A stretch of DNA of 64,000 nucleotides, from positions 2,108,001-2,172,000 of the forward strand of contig CP119316.1 in assembly GCA_029202985.1 (NCBI GenBank). The letters are read 5' to 3'. A program made the translations under genes and the position numbers. This DNA comes from Candidatus Andeanibacterium colombiense (GTDB lineage: Bacteria; Pseudomonadota; Alphaproteobacteria; Sphingomonadales; Sphingomonadaceae). The notes below the pieces were generated by a model that was not told where the DNA came from, searched no databases, and saw nothing but the letters and a program-made list of their open reading frames with translations. Position 1 is the first letter of the stretch, and each line of letters begins with the position of its first letter. Positions 41,566-49,961 of this stretch are shown piece by piece.

Positions 41566-42954
41566 ATGACAACCATTGAAACTGCCTTCGCCCCGGCGGA
41601 AGACCGCTCGTTCTTCGGCCACCCGCGCGGTCTTGCCTATCTCGCGTTCACCGAGGCGTGGGAGCGGTTCTCGTTCTACGGCATGTCGGGCCTGCTGCTG
41701 CTTTATCTGATCCAGCGGTTGCTGACGCCGGAGGTGATGGGCGGCGTGCTCGGGCTCGGCGCGTTTCGCTCCGTGGTGGAAGCGGTAACGGGGCCGCTTT
41801 CGAACCAGGCCTTCGCCAGCCAGATCTACGGACTTTACGGCGGGCTGGTCTATTTCACCCCGATGTTCGGCGGTTTGCTGGCAGACCGCCTGCTCGGCCA
41901 ACGGCGCACGGTGATGCTTGGCGCGCTGCTGATGAGCGGCGGGCACATCTTGATGGCGTTCGATGCGAGCTTCCTGATCGCCGCGTTTCTGCTCGTCACC
42001 GGGTCGGGGTGCCTCAAGGGCAATATCTCGGCCCAGGTCGGGCATCTCTATCCCAAGGAAGACGAGAGCCGGCGAACCCGCGCTTTCGCGATCTTTTCCG
42101 CCTCGATCAATTTCGGCGCGCTGACCGGGCCGCTGGTCTGCGCGGTGGTTGCGCAGATCTGGGGCTGGCACGCCGGCTTCGGCGTCGCGAGCGTACTGAT
42201 GCTGGCGGCATTGGCGACCTATGTCGCGGGTCGCCGCTATCTCCCACCGGATCGCAAGCGCGGCGACGGCCCGAAACACCCGCCACTTACCGCCCGCGAT
42301 TACCGCATCGTCGCCGGGCTGATCCTGGTCAGCGCGCTCGCGGTGTTCCCCAGCATCGCCTATTACCAGGAGAGCAACGCCGGGATCCTGATGATCGAGG
42401 AATCGGTTTCGCGCGGCCTGTTCGGCTGGACCGTCCCGACCTCCGCCTTCAACGCGCTCGACGGGTTCTTCTGCATCGTGCTGGTGCCGCCCCTGGTCAG
42501 GCTATGGCGGGGCCAGGCGCGACGCGGGCGTGAGCCGGGCGACATGAGCAAGATCGCGATCGGCTTCCTCGTTACCGCTGTCGCCAATCTTGCGATCATG
42601 ATTCCTGCGGGCTGGATCGACGCCGATCCGGCGGTGAAGGTCTCGATGCTCTGGCCGGTGGCGCTGTTCGGCCTCAACGCGCTCGGCTTCCTCTATTACT
42701 GGCCGACGCTGCTGGCGCTGTTCTCGCGTGCCGCGCCGGCCGCGGTGAACGCGACGCTGATGGGGGTGCTGTTCTTCTCGCTGTTCTTCGCCAATGTGCT
42801 GATCGGCACTTTCGGCGGATGGTGGGAGGAGATGAGCCACACGCGCTTCTTCGCGTTTCATGCCGCGCTGGCGATCGTACCCTGCGCGATAGCGATCTTG
42901 CTTGCCCGGCCGTTCGGCAGATTATTCGCGCCGGTACCCGGCAGAACTCAGTGA
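41566..42954 (+). CDS. POT-family peptide:proton symporter
   Basis: 462 residues with about twelve membrane helices. The POT/PTR2 signature ExxERFSYYG appears as TEAWERFSFYGMSGLLLLYL; further motifs are GGLLADRLLGQRRTVMLGALLM and GCLKGNISAQVGHLY (around helix 4-5), and FSASINFGALTGPLVCAVVA. It imports di- or tripeptides with protons. ATG 41566 has GGAG five bases upstream; the frame's earlier ATG is unlikely. It converges with the phosphoesterase gene and their 3' ends overlap by seven bases. Confidence 0.9.
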   Translation: MTTIETAFAPAEDRSFFGHPRGLAYLAFTEAWERFSFYGMSGLLLLYLIQRLLTPEVMGGVLGLGAFRSVVEAVTGPLSNQAFASQIYGLYGGLVYFTPMFGGLLADRLLGQRRTVMLGALLMSGGHILMAFDASFLIAAFLLVTGSGCLKGNISAQVGHLYPKEDESRRTRAFAIFSASINFGALTGPLVCAVVAQIWGWHAGFGVASVLMLAALATYVAGRRYLPPDRKRGDGPKHPPLTARDYRIVAGLILVSALAVFPSIAYYQESNAGILMIEESVSRGLFGWTVPTSAFNALDGFFCIVLVPPLVRLWRGQARRGREPGDMSKIAIGFLVTAVANLAIMIPAGWIDADPAVKVSMLWPVALFGLNALGFLYYWPTLLALFSRAAPAAVNATLMGVLFFSLFFANVLIGTFGGWWEEMSHTRFFAFHAALAIVPCAIAILLARPFGRLFAPVPGRTQ

Positions 42955-43805
42955 ACCGGCGGATCGACATCCGGCACCATCGCGATCGGGGCGACCGGTT
43001 CGCCGGGCTTGCGCGGCGGTAGCGCGTCGGGCGGAACCGCTTCGATCTGCATGTCCGGCGTCGGCACGTGCTCGAGGTTTCGCACCTTCACCGTCAGCTC
43101 GCTGCCGTCCCACGCGATCTCGTTGAAGCTCGGCGGGGTCGAGCGCAGGCGTTTCGACAGGGTGCCTGCGCCGATCATCCGCACCGGGCCATTGGCGGTC
43201 CGGTGGACGAGATCGAATGCATCGTGGACATGGCCGCTCAGCACCGCGAGCACCCGGCGCTTCGCCAGCTCGCACAGCGCATTCTCACCGTGGCGGGTGA
43301 GGGCGGTGCCGTGGGTACCGACTTCGACCAGCGGGTGGTGCACTGTGACCAGCGCCTGCACATCTTCGGGCAGCGCATCGATCGCTGCGAGACACTTCGC
43401 GAGCGCCGCCTTCGTCACATAACCTTTCGACCAGTTCAGGCGCGGCTGCGCGCGCACCGCGGTCTTGAGCGGGACGATCGCAACCCCGGGCAGGTCGATC
43501 TCGGTCTCGACCAGATGCTCGATCGCCTTGAACCGGCGGTAAGGATCGGCGAACCGCTCAAGCAGGTTGAAATAGGGCATGTCGTGGTTGCCGATCTCGA
43601 CCGTAACCGGCGCTTCCAGCCCCTGGATCCACGCACAGGCGGCGGCGAACTCGCGGTGCCGCGCGCGCATCGTCAGATCGCCGGTGATCGCGACCGCGTG
43701 CGGCTGCTGGCGCGCGATCTCGGCCTTGGCCCAGCCCAGCGCTGCTCGATCCTCGAGGCCGAAATGGATATCGCTCAGATGGAACAGGCGGATCGGGTCG
43801 TTCAT
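42948..43805 (-). CDS. Calcineurin-like metallophosphoesterase (CpdA-like)
   Basis: 285 residues. The five metallophosphoesterase motifs are in order: FHLSDIHFG, AITGDLTM, VEIGNHDMP, VHHPLVEVG and LSGHVHDAF. The dimetal site is therefore intact. CpdA-type members hydrolyse cAMP; others act on nucleotides or lipids. It follows a diacylglycerol-kinase-like gene by a four-base overlap, hinting at lipid or nucleotide metabolism. A proline-rich tail ends the protein. Confidence 0.88.
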   Translation of the reverse strand: MNDPIRLFHLSDIHFGLEDRAALGWAKAEIARQQPHAVAITGDLTMRARHREFAAACAWIQGLEAPVTVEIGNHDMPYFNLLERFADPYRRFKAIEHLVETEIDLPGVAIVPLKTAVRAQPRLNWSKGYVTKAALAKCLAAIDALPEDVQALVTVHHPLVEVGTHGTALTRHGENALCELAKRRVLAVLSGHVHDAFDLVHRTANGPVRMIGAGTLSKRLRSTPPSFNEIAWDGSELTVKVRNLEHVPTPDMQIEAVPPDALPPRKPGEPVAPIAMVPDVDPPVH

Positions 43806-44647
43806 GGCTCGGTCGCTAGCAGATCGACTTCGCAGGGGGCCAGCGCGAAACGGACCGAGTGGCCGGCTTCGGCCGGCTCACCATCGACCAGCAGACCGAC
43901 AGGATCGCCGGCGAGGTTCTCGATCGTCAACTCGGCGACCTTGCCGAGCCTGTCGTGTGGGCCATCGCGGAAGTCCCGCTTCAGCAGCGCAAGCCCGTGG
44001 GCGAGATATTCCTCTAGCGTCTCGGCATAATAGGCGTCGACCACGAAGCCGCCCTGCTCGGGGGTGAGCATGACCAGCGGATAGCCTTCCGGCCGGCCGA
44101 GATCCCTGCAGGCGATCATCGGCGAGGCGACCGAACTGCCGATCGCCTGCGCAGTGCCCGCCGCCAATGCCGGAAGATCGACCTTGCGGATCGCCTCGCG
44201 CACATCGTTCCATTGCGTGCCCGGGCCGGCCATTACGCCGGAAAGCCCATCGCCCCGATCGCCGCAGCGGACGATATCGGGGCGACACCGTCGCGCCCCG
44301 CCGGCGGCGACCGCCGCGAGTACCTCGGCCAGCTCGCGCTCTCCGTGGAGGCGGTGGTAGAGCAGGTTCATCGTCCCGCCCGGGAGGATCAGCACCGCGC
44401 CGCTCCACCCATAAAGCGAGGTCACCAACGCATTGACCGTGCCGTCGCCGGTGTAGATCGCGACCAGTTCGACTCCGGCGGCATCCAGTTCCCGCGCGGT
44501 CGGCAAATCCTCATCCGGAAAGCAGCTGGTCCCCGCGATCCGCAGCCCTGCGGCTGCGCAAGCATCGCGCAGCTCTTCGAGCGACGTGCCGCTGTTCGAG
44601 CCGCTGGCCTTGTTGGTCACCAGCCAAAGGGGTCGCATATCGCTCAT
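43802..44647 (-). CDS. Diacylglycerol kinase-family (lipid kinase-like) protein
   Basis: 281 residues from ATG 44647. The DAGK/NAD-kinase-type catalytic motif is IYTGDGTVNALVTSLYG, with the glycine-rich LILPGGTMNLL that follows; the N-terminal LWLVTNKASGSNSG is typical of YegS-like lipid kinases. It probably phosphorylates a lipid alcohol or diacylglycerol at the inner membrane. Overlaps the metallophosphoesterase start by four bases, so the pair is coupled. Confidence 0.85.
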   Translation of the reverse strand: MSDMRPLWLVTNKASGSNSGTSLEELRDACAAAGLRIAGTSCFPDEDLPTARELDAAGVELVAIYTGDGTVNALVTSLYGWSGAVLILPGGTMNLLYHRLHGERELAEVLAAVAAGGARRCRPDIVRCGDRGDGLSGVMAGPGTQWNDVREAIRKVDLPALAAGTAQAIGSSVASPMIACRDLGRPEGYPLVMLTPEQGGFVVDAYYAETLEEYLAHGLALLKRDFRDGPHDRLGKVAELTIENLAGDPVGLLVDGEPAEAGHSVRFALAPCEVDLLATEP

Positions 44648-44699
44648 ATAGGGCCTCAAAGATCGGGACGTCGGGACGGTTCCCGGTAGCGGCGAAACC

Positions 44700-44993
44700 T
44701 TACGTCCTGTGTGACAGGATCAGCCAGGCGGCGAGCGCGTTCGACGCGCTATAGGCAAGATAGGCCCAGGCCCAGCCCGGATGGCCGCCGGAGACCAGCA
44801 GCATCACCGCGAGCAGGATTGCGAATTCGGCCACCATACTCGCACGGCCGCCGCTGCTGACAAGGAAGCGCGGCAGCAGCGCGACCACCGGATGGCGGCT
44901 TTCGAGCACCGCCTTGTGGAGCGCGAAATTGCCAATGCCGAGCAGGAAGGTCAGGAGAATCGCCATATCCCTGCGTTGTGGAGCGGTTTTCAT
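44700..44993 (-). CDS. Hypothetical small membrane protein
   Basis: 97 residues from ATG 44993, with three hydrophobic segments (MAILLTFLLGIGNFALHKA; VAEFAILLAVMLLV; AWAYLAYSASNALAAWLIL). The basic residues RHPVVALLPRFL lie between helices. No family recognised with confidence. It is upstream of the lipid-kinase pair on the same strand with about 50 bases between, and divergent from the UrcA-like gene. Confidence 0.58.
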   Translation of the reverse strand: MKTAPQRRDMAILLTFLLGIGNFALHKAVLESRHPVVALLPRFLVSSGGRASMVAEFAILLAVMLLVSGGHPGWAWAYLAYSASNALAAWLILSHRT

Positions 44994-45172
44994 CGGATGC
45001 CAAATGGTGTTCGTCCGCCCGCGCGCGCGGTTCGTCCCGCGCCGGACTCGCTCGTCGAGCGGCTTTGCATCGCGGTCGATGTCCGCATGCCGCATCGCCC
45101 GGCCCGGCCTATCCAGATTGCGAGCGGCGGCCTCGGCAATTCGCGGAGCCCCGTCCAAGGAGGAAAGAGGAT

Positions 45173-45472
45173 ATGAGAGCCCCCCTGTTCGCCGCCGCGC
45201 TTGGTGCGGCGCTCGCCGCCCAGCCCGCCTTCGCCGAGTCGGTCACGGTCCCTTACAAGGATCTCGATCTCTCGACCGCGGCCGGCCAGAAGCAACTCGG
45301 CAACCGTATCGACAGCGCGGCGCGCAAGGTCTGCGGCTTCGACCAGCGCGTCACCGGCACCCGCATTCCCGACCCCGAGGCACGCGCCTGCGTCGCCGAC
45401 GCACGCAAGAAGATCGAGCAACGCGTCGCGTTGCTTGCGGCCAAGGCCGACGAGAAGCTTGCCGGCAACTAG
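45173..45472 (+). CDS. UrcA-family exported protein
   Basis: 99 residues from ATG 45173, with AGAGGA four bases upstream and AAGGAGG a little further. The signal peptide ends AQPAFA near residue 21. The mature protein has VPYKDLDLSTAAGQKQLGNRIDSAARKVCGF and RACVADARKKIEQRV, the two-Cys pattern of the UrcA family common in sphingomonads and caulobacters. The cysteines probably form a disulfide. Function unknown. Confidence 0.85.
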   Translation: MRAPLFAAALGAALAAQPAFAESVTVPYKDLDLSTAAGQKQLGNRIDSAARKVCGFDQRVTGTRIPDPEARACVADARKKIEQRVALLAAKADEKLAGN

Positions 45473-45564
45473 CCGTACCGATCGCCCGGCGGGGCAGACT
45501 AGTCCCTTGCCCCGCCGGGTAACTGCCATGGCCGGTCTGCCCGGGTTGCGTCACCAGCGCCCGA

Positions 45565-46302
45565 TCAGCGGCCGGTCATGGCCTTTACCCGGGCGAGATA
45601 GGTGCGGCCGATCCGCAGCACCTCGCCGCCCGCGGTTTCGACCGACCACACGCCGAGGCCTTCGTGCCTCAGCCCCCGGATCCCGCTCCGCCGCAGGATG
45701 CACGAGCGGTGGATGCGGATGAATTCGGACGGATCGAGCCGTGCCTCCAGCCCGGCGATCGTCTGCAGCAACAGATAGCTCGTCTGTCCGACATGGAGCC
45801 GGACATAGTCGCGTTCGGCATCGATCCGTTCGACCTGCGCGGCTTCGATCCGGATCAGCTCCGCCCGGTGCGGCACCCAGAACTCGTCCAGCCATTCGCT
45901 CGTCGAGACTGCCCGGCTGCCGCGCCGTGCCACCGCCCGCCCGATCGCGCGCTGCAGTCGCTCGGGCGTGACCGGCTTCAGTACATAGTCGACCGCTTCG
46001 AGATCGAACGCCTCGACCGCGAAATCGTCATGCGCGGTGACGAAGATCACCGCCGGGCGGACCTCCCGGCCCGCGAGCGCCCGCGCGACCTGGAGGCCGT
46101 CCATCTCCGGCATCGTCATATCCAGCAGCAGCAGATCGGGCGAAAGCGCTTCGACCAGTCGCAGCGCGGCGCCCCCGTCGCTGGCGGTGCCGATCACCGC
46201 GAGATGGTCGAGCTCCGCGCAGATCACCTGCATCCGCTCGACCGCGAGCGGCTCGTCATCGACGATCAGGGTCCGCAGCGGAGAAGGAGTGTCGTCAGCC
46301 AT
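45565..46302 (-). CDS. LytTR-family response regulator (second pair)
   Basis: 245 residues: receiver with VDDEPLAVERMQVI, phosphoacceptor Asp61 in LLLLDMTMPEMDG, FVTAHDD and VLKPVTPERL; then a LytTR domain with VERIDAERDYVRLHVG and RLDPSEFIRIHRSCILR. The start overlaps the kinase gene by eight bases. It is a paralogue-like counterpart to the pair at 13387-15413 but on the opposite strand, with a receiver of the same AlgR/AgrA group. Targets unknown. Confidence 0.92.
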   Translation of the reverse strand: MADDTPSPLRTLIVDDEPLAVERMQVICAELDHLAVIGTASDGGAALRLVEALSPDLLLLDMTMPEMDGLQVARALAGREVRPAVIFVTAHDDFAVEAFDLEAVDYVLKPVTPERLQRAIGRAVARRGSRAVSTSEWLDEFWVPHRAELIRIEAAQVERIDAERDYVRLHVGQTSYLLLQTIAGLEARLDPSEFIRIHRSCILRRSGIRGLRHEGLGVWSVETAGGEVLRIGRTYLARVKAMTGR

Positions 46303-47587
46303 GGGTGCTCAGCGGAATTCGGATCAGGGTGGAATAGCCGGAGCTGGTCGCTCCCGAAACGATGCTCGCCTGCTCGCCGAAGCGCGCTTCCAAGCGGTCG
46401 CGCACGTTCTGAAGCCCGATTCCGAAGCCGTCGGGCGCGGCGGCCGCCCCCGGCCTGCGGCGCGCGATGCGCTTGCCCGTCCCGTCATCGGAGACGGTGA
46501 TCACCAGCCGCCCGTATTCGACCCGCGCGGCCAGCGTGATCGCGATCTTGCCCGACGACGGGGCGACCGCGTGTTTGACCGAATTTTCGACCAACGGCTG
46601 CAAAATCATGCCGGGTACCTTCGCGCCTTCAAGCTCCACGGGCAATTCATAGACCGCAACCAGCCGCTCGGGAAACCGCACCGCCTCGACATCGAGATAG
46701 AGCCGCTGGAGCGCGAATTCCTCGGACAGCGGCACGTCGGAGGTCGGATCGTCGGCCAGGCTGCGGCGATAGAAGGTCGAAATCGTCTGGATCATCGTCT
46801 CGGCCTGCTGGGTCCGCCCGGTCAGCACCAGCGCCGAAAGCGAGTTGAGCGTGTTGAACAGGAAATGCGGATTGACCTGATAGCGCAGCGACCGCAGTTC
46901 CGCCGCCTTGGCCGCGCGGCGGAACGCGCCTTCGCGCCGCTCCGCCACCCGCGCCTGCTCGCCGGCGACCAGCGCGAGATAGAGCGCGCACCACGCCAGC
47001 ATCAGAAAATAGCGCCCCAGCGCGACCTCGGTGATCTGCTGGAGCTGGCTCTCGTTCGGGTCGGACGCGGCCGTCTCGCCGGTGTCGGGCAGCTGGATGG
47101 GCTGCGCGCCGCTTGCGGGCGGAGCCGGCGGGGCGGGCGGCTGGGGCGCGGGCACATCGACCAGCAGGTTTCCGCTTTCGTCGCGGCGGACCTTCACCCC
47201 CTGCTGCTCGCCGATCCGCTCGACCACTTTCGCCTCGACATCGGCGAACACCAGCCGGTTCGCCTGCGCCAGCACCACCGAGACCGGAGCGGCGATCACC
47301 AGCGCAGCCGCGACCTTCATCCACAGCGGCTTGAGGTCGAACAGGCGCAGGATCAGCCACATCGCGAAAGTCGCCGCGATCCCGATCAGCACCACGACGA
47401 TGCGGCGCCACAGCAGCTCGTATTCGAAACCCAGGTCGAGGATTTCTGCGCGCACCGTGGTAAGCATGAAATAGCAGGCCCACAGCCCCGCGATCGAGGC
47501 GAGCACTGTGCTGGCGGGCACCCGTGGGCGGGCGATCTCTGGTTCCACTTCCTGCATCCGGCGCCGGATTGCCGGAAGCACGGACAA
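46295..47587 (-). CDS. LytS-type sensor histidine kinase (second pair)
   Basis: 430 residues. It has about three N-terminal hydrophobic helices (30-115), then a Pro/Ala-rich segment (VPAPQPPAPPAPPASG, about 150-165) and one more hydrophobic helix before the kinase core. The His_kinase domain has LRYQVNPHFLFNTLNSLS and N box LQPLVENSVKHAV, and G box GIGLQNVRDRLEARFG. The likely periplasmic Pro-rich loop may be a sensor or spacer. Paired by overlap with the LytTR regulator. Confidence 0.88.
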   Translation of the reverse strand: MSVLPAIRRRMQEVEPEIARPRVPASTVLASIAGLWACYFMLTTVRAEILDLGFEYELLWRRIVVVLIGIAATFAMWLILRLFDLKPLWMKVAAALVIAAPVSVVLAQANRLVFADVEAKVVERIGEQQGVKVRRDESGNLLVDVPAPQPPAPPAPPASGAQPIQLPDTGETAASDPNESQLQQITEVALGRYFLMLAWCALYLALVAGEQARVAERREGAFRRAAKAAELRSLRYQVNPHFLFNTLNSLSALVLTGRTQQAETMIQTISTFYRRSLADDPTSDVPLSEEFALQRLYLDVEAVRFPERLVAVYELPVELEGAKVPGMILQPLVENSVKHAVAPSSGKIAITLAARVEYGRLVITVSDDGTGKRIARRRPGAAAAPDGFGIGLQNVRDRLEARFGEQASIVSGATSSGYSTLIRIPLSTHG

Positions 47588-47662
47588 AACGCCAGCGCCG
47601 CGGTCGATGCCGGTCGCGGGTTGATCGACCGGCGAACCGCGGATTATCGCCGACGAACGCCT

Positions 47663-49207
47663 TCAGGCGAGCAGCTTTTCCTTCGCGATCCGCTCGCGCC
47701 ACACCAGCGGGGCAAGCTGGTGGACGTTGTTGCCCTCGGCATCGACCGCGACGGTGACCGGCATGTCCTCCACAGTGAATTCATAGATCGCTTCCATCCC
47801 GAGATCGGCAAAGGCGAGCACTTCGGCGTGCTTGATCGCGCGGCTGACCAGATAGGCCGCACCGCCGACCGCCATCAGATAGGCGGACTTGTGGTTCGCG
47901 ATCGACTGCGTCGCCGCCGGGCCGCGCTCGGATTTGCCGACGCTGGCGAGCAGCCCGAGATCGAGCATCATGTCGGAAAACTTGTCCATCCGGGTCGCGG
48001 TGGTCGGGCCGGCCGGGCCGACCACCTCATCGCGCACCGGATCGACCGGACCCACGTAATAGATCACCCGCCCCTTGAAATCGACCGGCAGCTCCTCGCC
48101 CTTCGCGAGCATCTCCTGGATGCGCTTGTGCGCCGCATCGCGGCCGGTGAGCATCTTGCCGTTGAGCAGCAGCCGGTCGCCCTGCTTCCAGCCCTGCACC
48201 TGTTCGGCGGTAAGCGCGTCGAGATCGACCCGCTTCGCCGCCTTGTCGGGCGCCCATTGGACCTGCGGCCATTCGTCGAGCTTCGGCGTCTCAAGATAGC
48301 TGGGGCCCGAACCGTCGAGGGTGAAATGCGCATGGCGCGTCGCCGCGCAGTTCGGGATCATCGCGACCGGCTTGCCAGCAGCGTGGCACGGCCAGTCGAG
48401 AATCTTCACGTCGAGAATCGTCGCGAGCCCGCCGAGGCCCTGCGCGCCGATGCCGAGTGCATTGACCTTGTCGAAGATCTCGACCCGCAGGCGCTCGAGA
48501 TCGGTTTGCGGCCCGCGTTCCTTCAACTGGGCCATGTCGATCGGTTCCATCAGGCTCTGCTTGGCGAGCTTGACGCAATGTTCGGCGGTGCCGCCGATCC
48601 CGATCCCGAGCATGCCCGGCGGGCACCAGCCGGCGCCCATCTGCGGCAACATCTCGAGCACCCAGTCGACGATATTGTCGCTCGGGTTCATCATCTTGAA
48701 CTTGGACTTGTTCTCGCTTCCGCCGCCCTTGGCCGCGACATCGATCGAGACCGTGCGCCCCGGCACCATCTCGACACTCAAGACGCAGGGCGTGTTGTCG
48801 CGCGTGTTGCGCCGGGTGAAGGCCGGATCGGCGAGGACCGAGGCGCGCAATTTGTTCTCGGGATGGTTGTAAGCGCGGCGTACCCCGTCATCGACCACAT
48901 CCTGCAGCGAACGTTTCGAGGCCAACACGCACTCCTGGCCCCACTGCACGAACACGTTGACGATCCCGGTATCCTGGCACAGCGGCCGGTGGCCTTCGGC
49001 GCACATCCTGCTGTTGGTGAGAATCTGCGCGATCGCGTCCTTGGCCGCCGGTCCCTGCTCCGCTTCATAGGCATCGCCCAGCGCGCGGATGTAATCCATC
49101 GGGTGATAGTAGGAGATGAACTGGAGCGCATCGGCGACGCTCTCGATCAGATCTTCCTCGCGGATCGCGACCCAGTCCGCACTCATAACGCTGCTCATCG
49201 GGTCCAT
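47663..49207 (-). CDS. fumA: Fumarate hydratase, class I (Fe-S)
   Basis: 514 residues, single-chain class I fumarase with a [4Fe-4S] cluster. The N-terminal part has RPLCQDTGIVNVFVQWGQE with the first Cys; GGGSENKSKFKMMNPSD; WCPPGMLGIGIGGTAEH with another Cys ligand; LATILDVKILDWPCHAAGKPVAMIPNCAATRH. The C-terminal beta domain carries GRDAAHKRIQEML and YYVGPVDPVRDEVVGPAGPTTATRMD. It hydrates fumarate to malate in the TCA cycle. The start could be GTG 49210, ATG 49207 or ATG 49198. Needs the suf system at 25-31 kb for its cluster. Confidence 0.93.
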   Translation of the reverse strand: MDPMSSVMSADWVAIREEDLIESVADALQFISYYHPMDYIRALGDAYEAEQGPAAKDAIAQILTNSRMCAEGHRPLCQDTGIVNVFVQWGQECVLASKRSLQDVVDDGVRRAYNHPENKLRASVLADPAFTRRNTRDNTPCVLSVEMVPGRTVSIDVAAKGGGSENKSKFKMMNPSDNIVDWVLEMLPQMGAGWCPPGMLGIGIGGTAEHCVKLAKQSLMEPIDMAQLKERGPQTDLERLRVEIFDKVNALGIGAQGLGGLATILDVKILDWPCHAAGKPVAMIPNCAATRHAHFTLDGSGPSYLETPKLDEWPQVQWAPDKAAKRVDLDALTAEQVQGWKQGDRLLLNGKMLTGRDAAHKRIQEMLAKGEELPVDFKGRVIYYVGPVDPVRDEVVGPAGPTTATRMDKFSDMMLDLGLLASVGKSERGPAATQSIANHKSAYLMAVGGAAYLVSRAIKHAEVLAFADLGMEAIYEFTVEDMPVTVAVDAEGNNVHQLAPLVWRERIAKEKLLA

Positions 49208-49353
49208 CACTTTCTTGCCGTCGTTGGCCAGGGCCCTTATCGCGACCTTTTGTTACCGTCAAAGCGCTTGGCTGGCGGCACGGTTGTGCTTAAAGCGGAG
49301 CGGATTGCGCGGGCGTGTTATTGATGTAATACAGTCTGCATGAAGGGTTGGGA

Positions 49354-49959
49354 ATGACACTCGTGAAAGATCGACCGGCCGACGGCTTCGCGGCGGCCCG
49401 CAAGGCGATGGTCGAAAGCCAGCTTCGGGTCAGCGGCGTGAACGCCGATTTCGTGCGCGAACGGATGGGAGCGGTCGCGCGCGAAGACTTCGTCCCGGCC
49501 GAAACCCGTGCCGTGGCCTATATGGACCGCGCTGTTCCGCTCGGTAACGGCCGCTTCCTCGCTGCTCCGCTGGTCCACGGCCGGATACTCGAAGAAGCCG
49601 CGCCGACCCCCGCGGACAAGGTGCTGCTGGTCCACGGAGGGAGCCTCTATCTGGCCGAGCTGCTGCGGCCGCTGGTCGGTTCGCTCGAAGTGATTTCCGC
49701 GGCCGAGGGCGTGCAGGCGTCCGGCAAGACCGGCGATTACACGCTGCTGATCATCGATGGGGCGATCGAGCATTTGCCCGACGGCCTTGCCGCGCAACTG
49801 GCCGAGGGCGGGCGAGTCGTGGCGGGCCTGGTCGCGCGCGGGCTCACCCGGCTCGCGACCGGCCGCAAGGTCGCTGGCGAAGTGTCGCTGATCCCCCTGG
49901 CCGAAATCGGCATGCCGATCCTGCCCGAATTCGCCGCTGCGAAAGGCTGGAGCTTCTGA
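49354..49959 (+). CDS. Degenerate protein-L-isoaspartate methyltransferase-like protein
   Basis: 201 residues from ATG 49354 with AAGGG nearby. It resembles PCMT: MVESQLRVSGVNADFVRERMGAVAREDFVP and LGNGRFLAAPLVHGRILEEAAP match the N-terminal region. The usual SAM motif I (xExGxGxGY) is replaced by VLLVHGGSLYLAELL, so SAM binding is doubtful. The protein may be an inactive homologue retained for another purpose. It is 2 bases upstream of the tolC-like gene, an arrangement typical of sphingomonads. Confidence 0.75.
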   Translation: MTLVKDRPADGFAAARKAMVESQLRVSGVNADFVRERMGAVAREDFVPAETRAVAYMDRAVPLGNGRFLAAPLVHGRILEEAAPTPADKVLLVHGGSLYLAELLRPLVGSLEVISAAEGVQASGKTGDYTLLIIDGAIEHLPDGLAAQLAEGGRVVAGLVARGLTRLATGRKVAGEVSLIPLAEIGMPILPEFAAAKGWSF

Positions 49960-49961
49960 CC

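Noticed and set aside
46037..49324. Open frame of 1095 codons on the plus strand
   Set aside because: It lies antisense to the LytR/LytS pair and fumarase, all of which have clear motifs. Its product is a His/Arg/Asp-rich shadow typical of GC-rich DNA.
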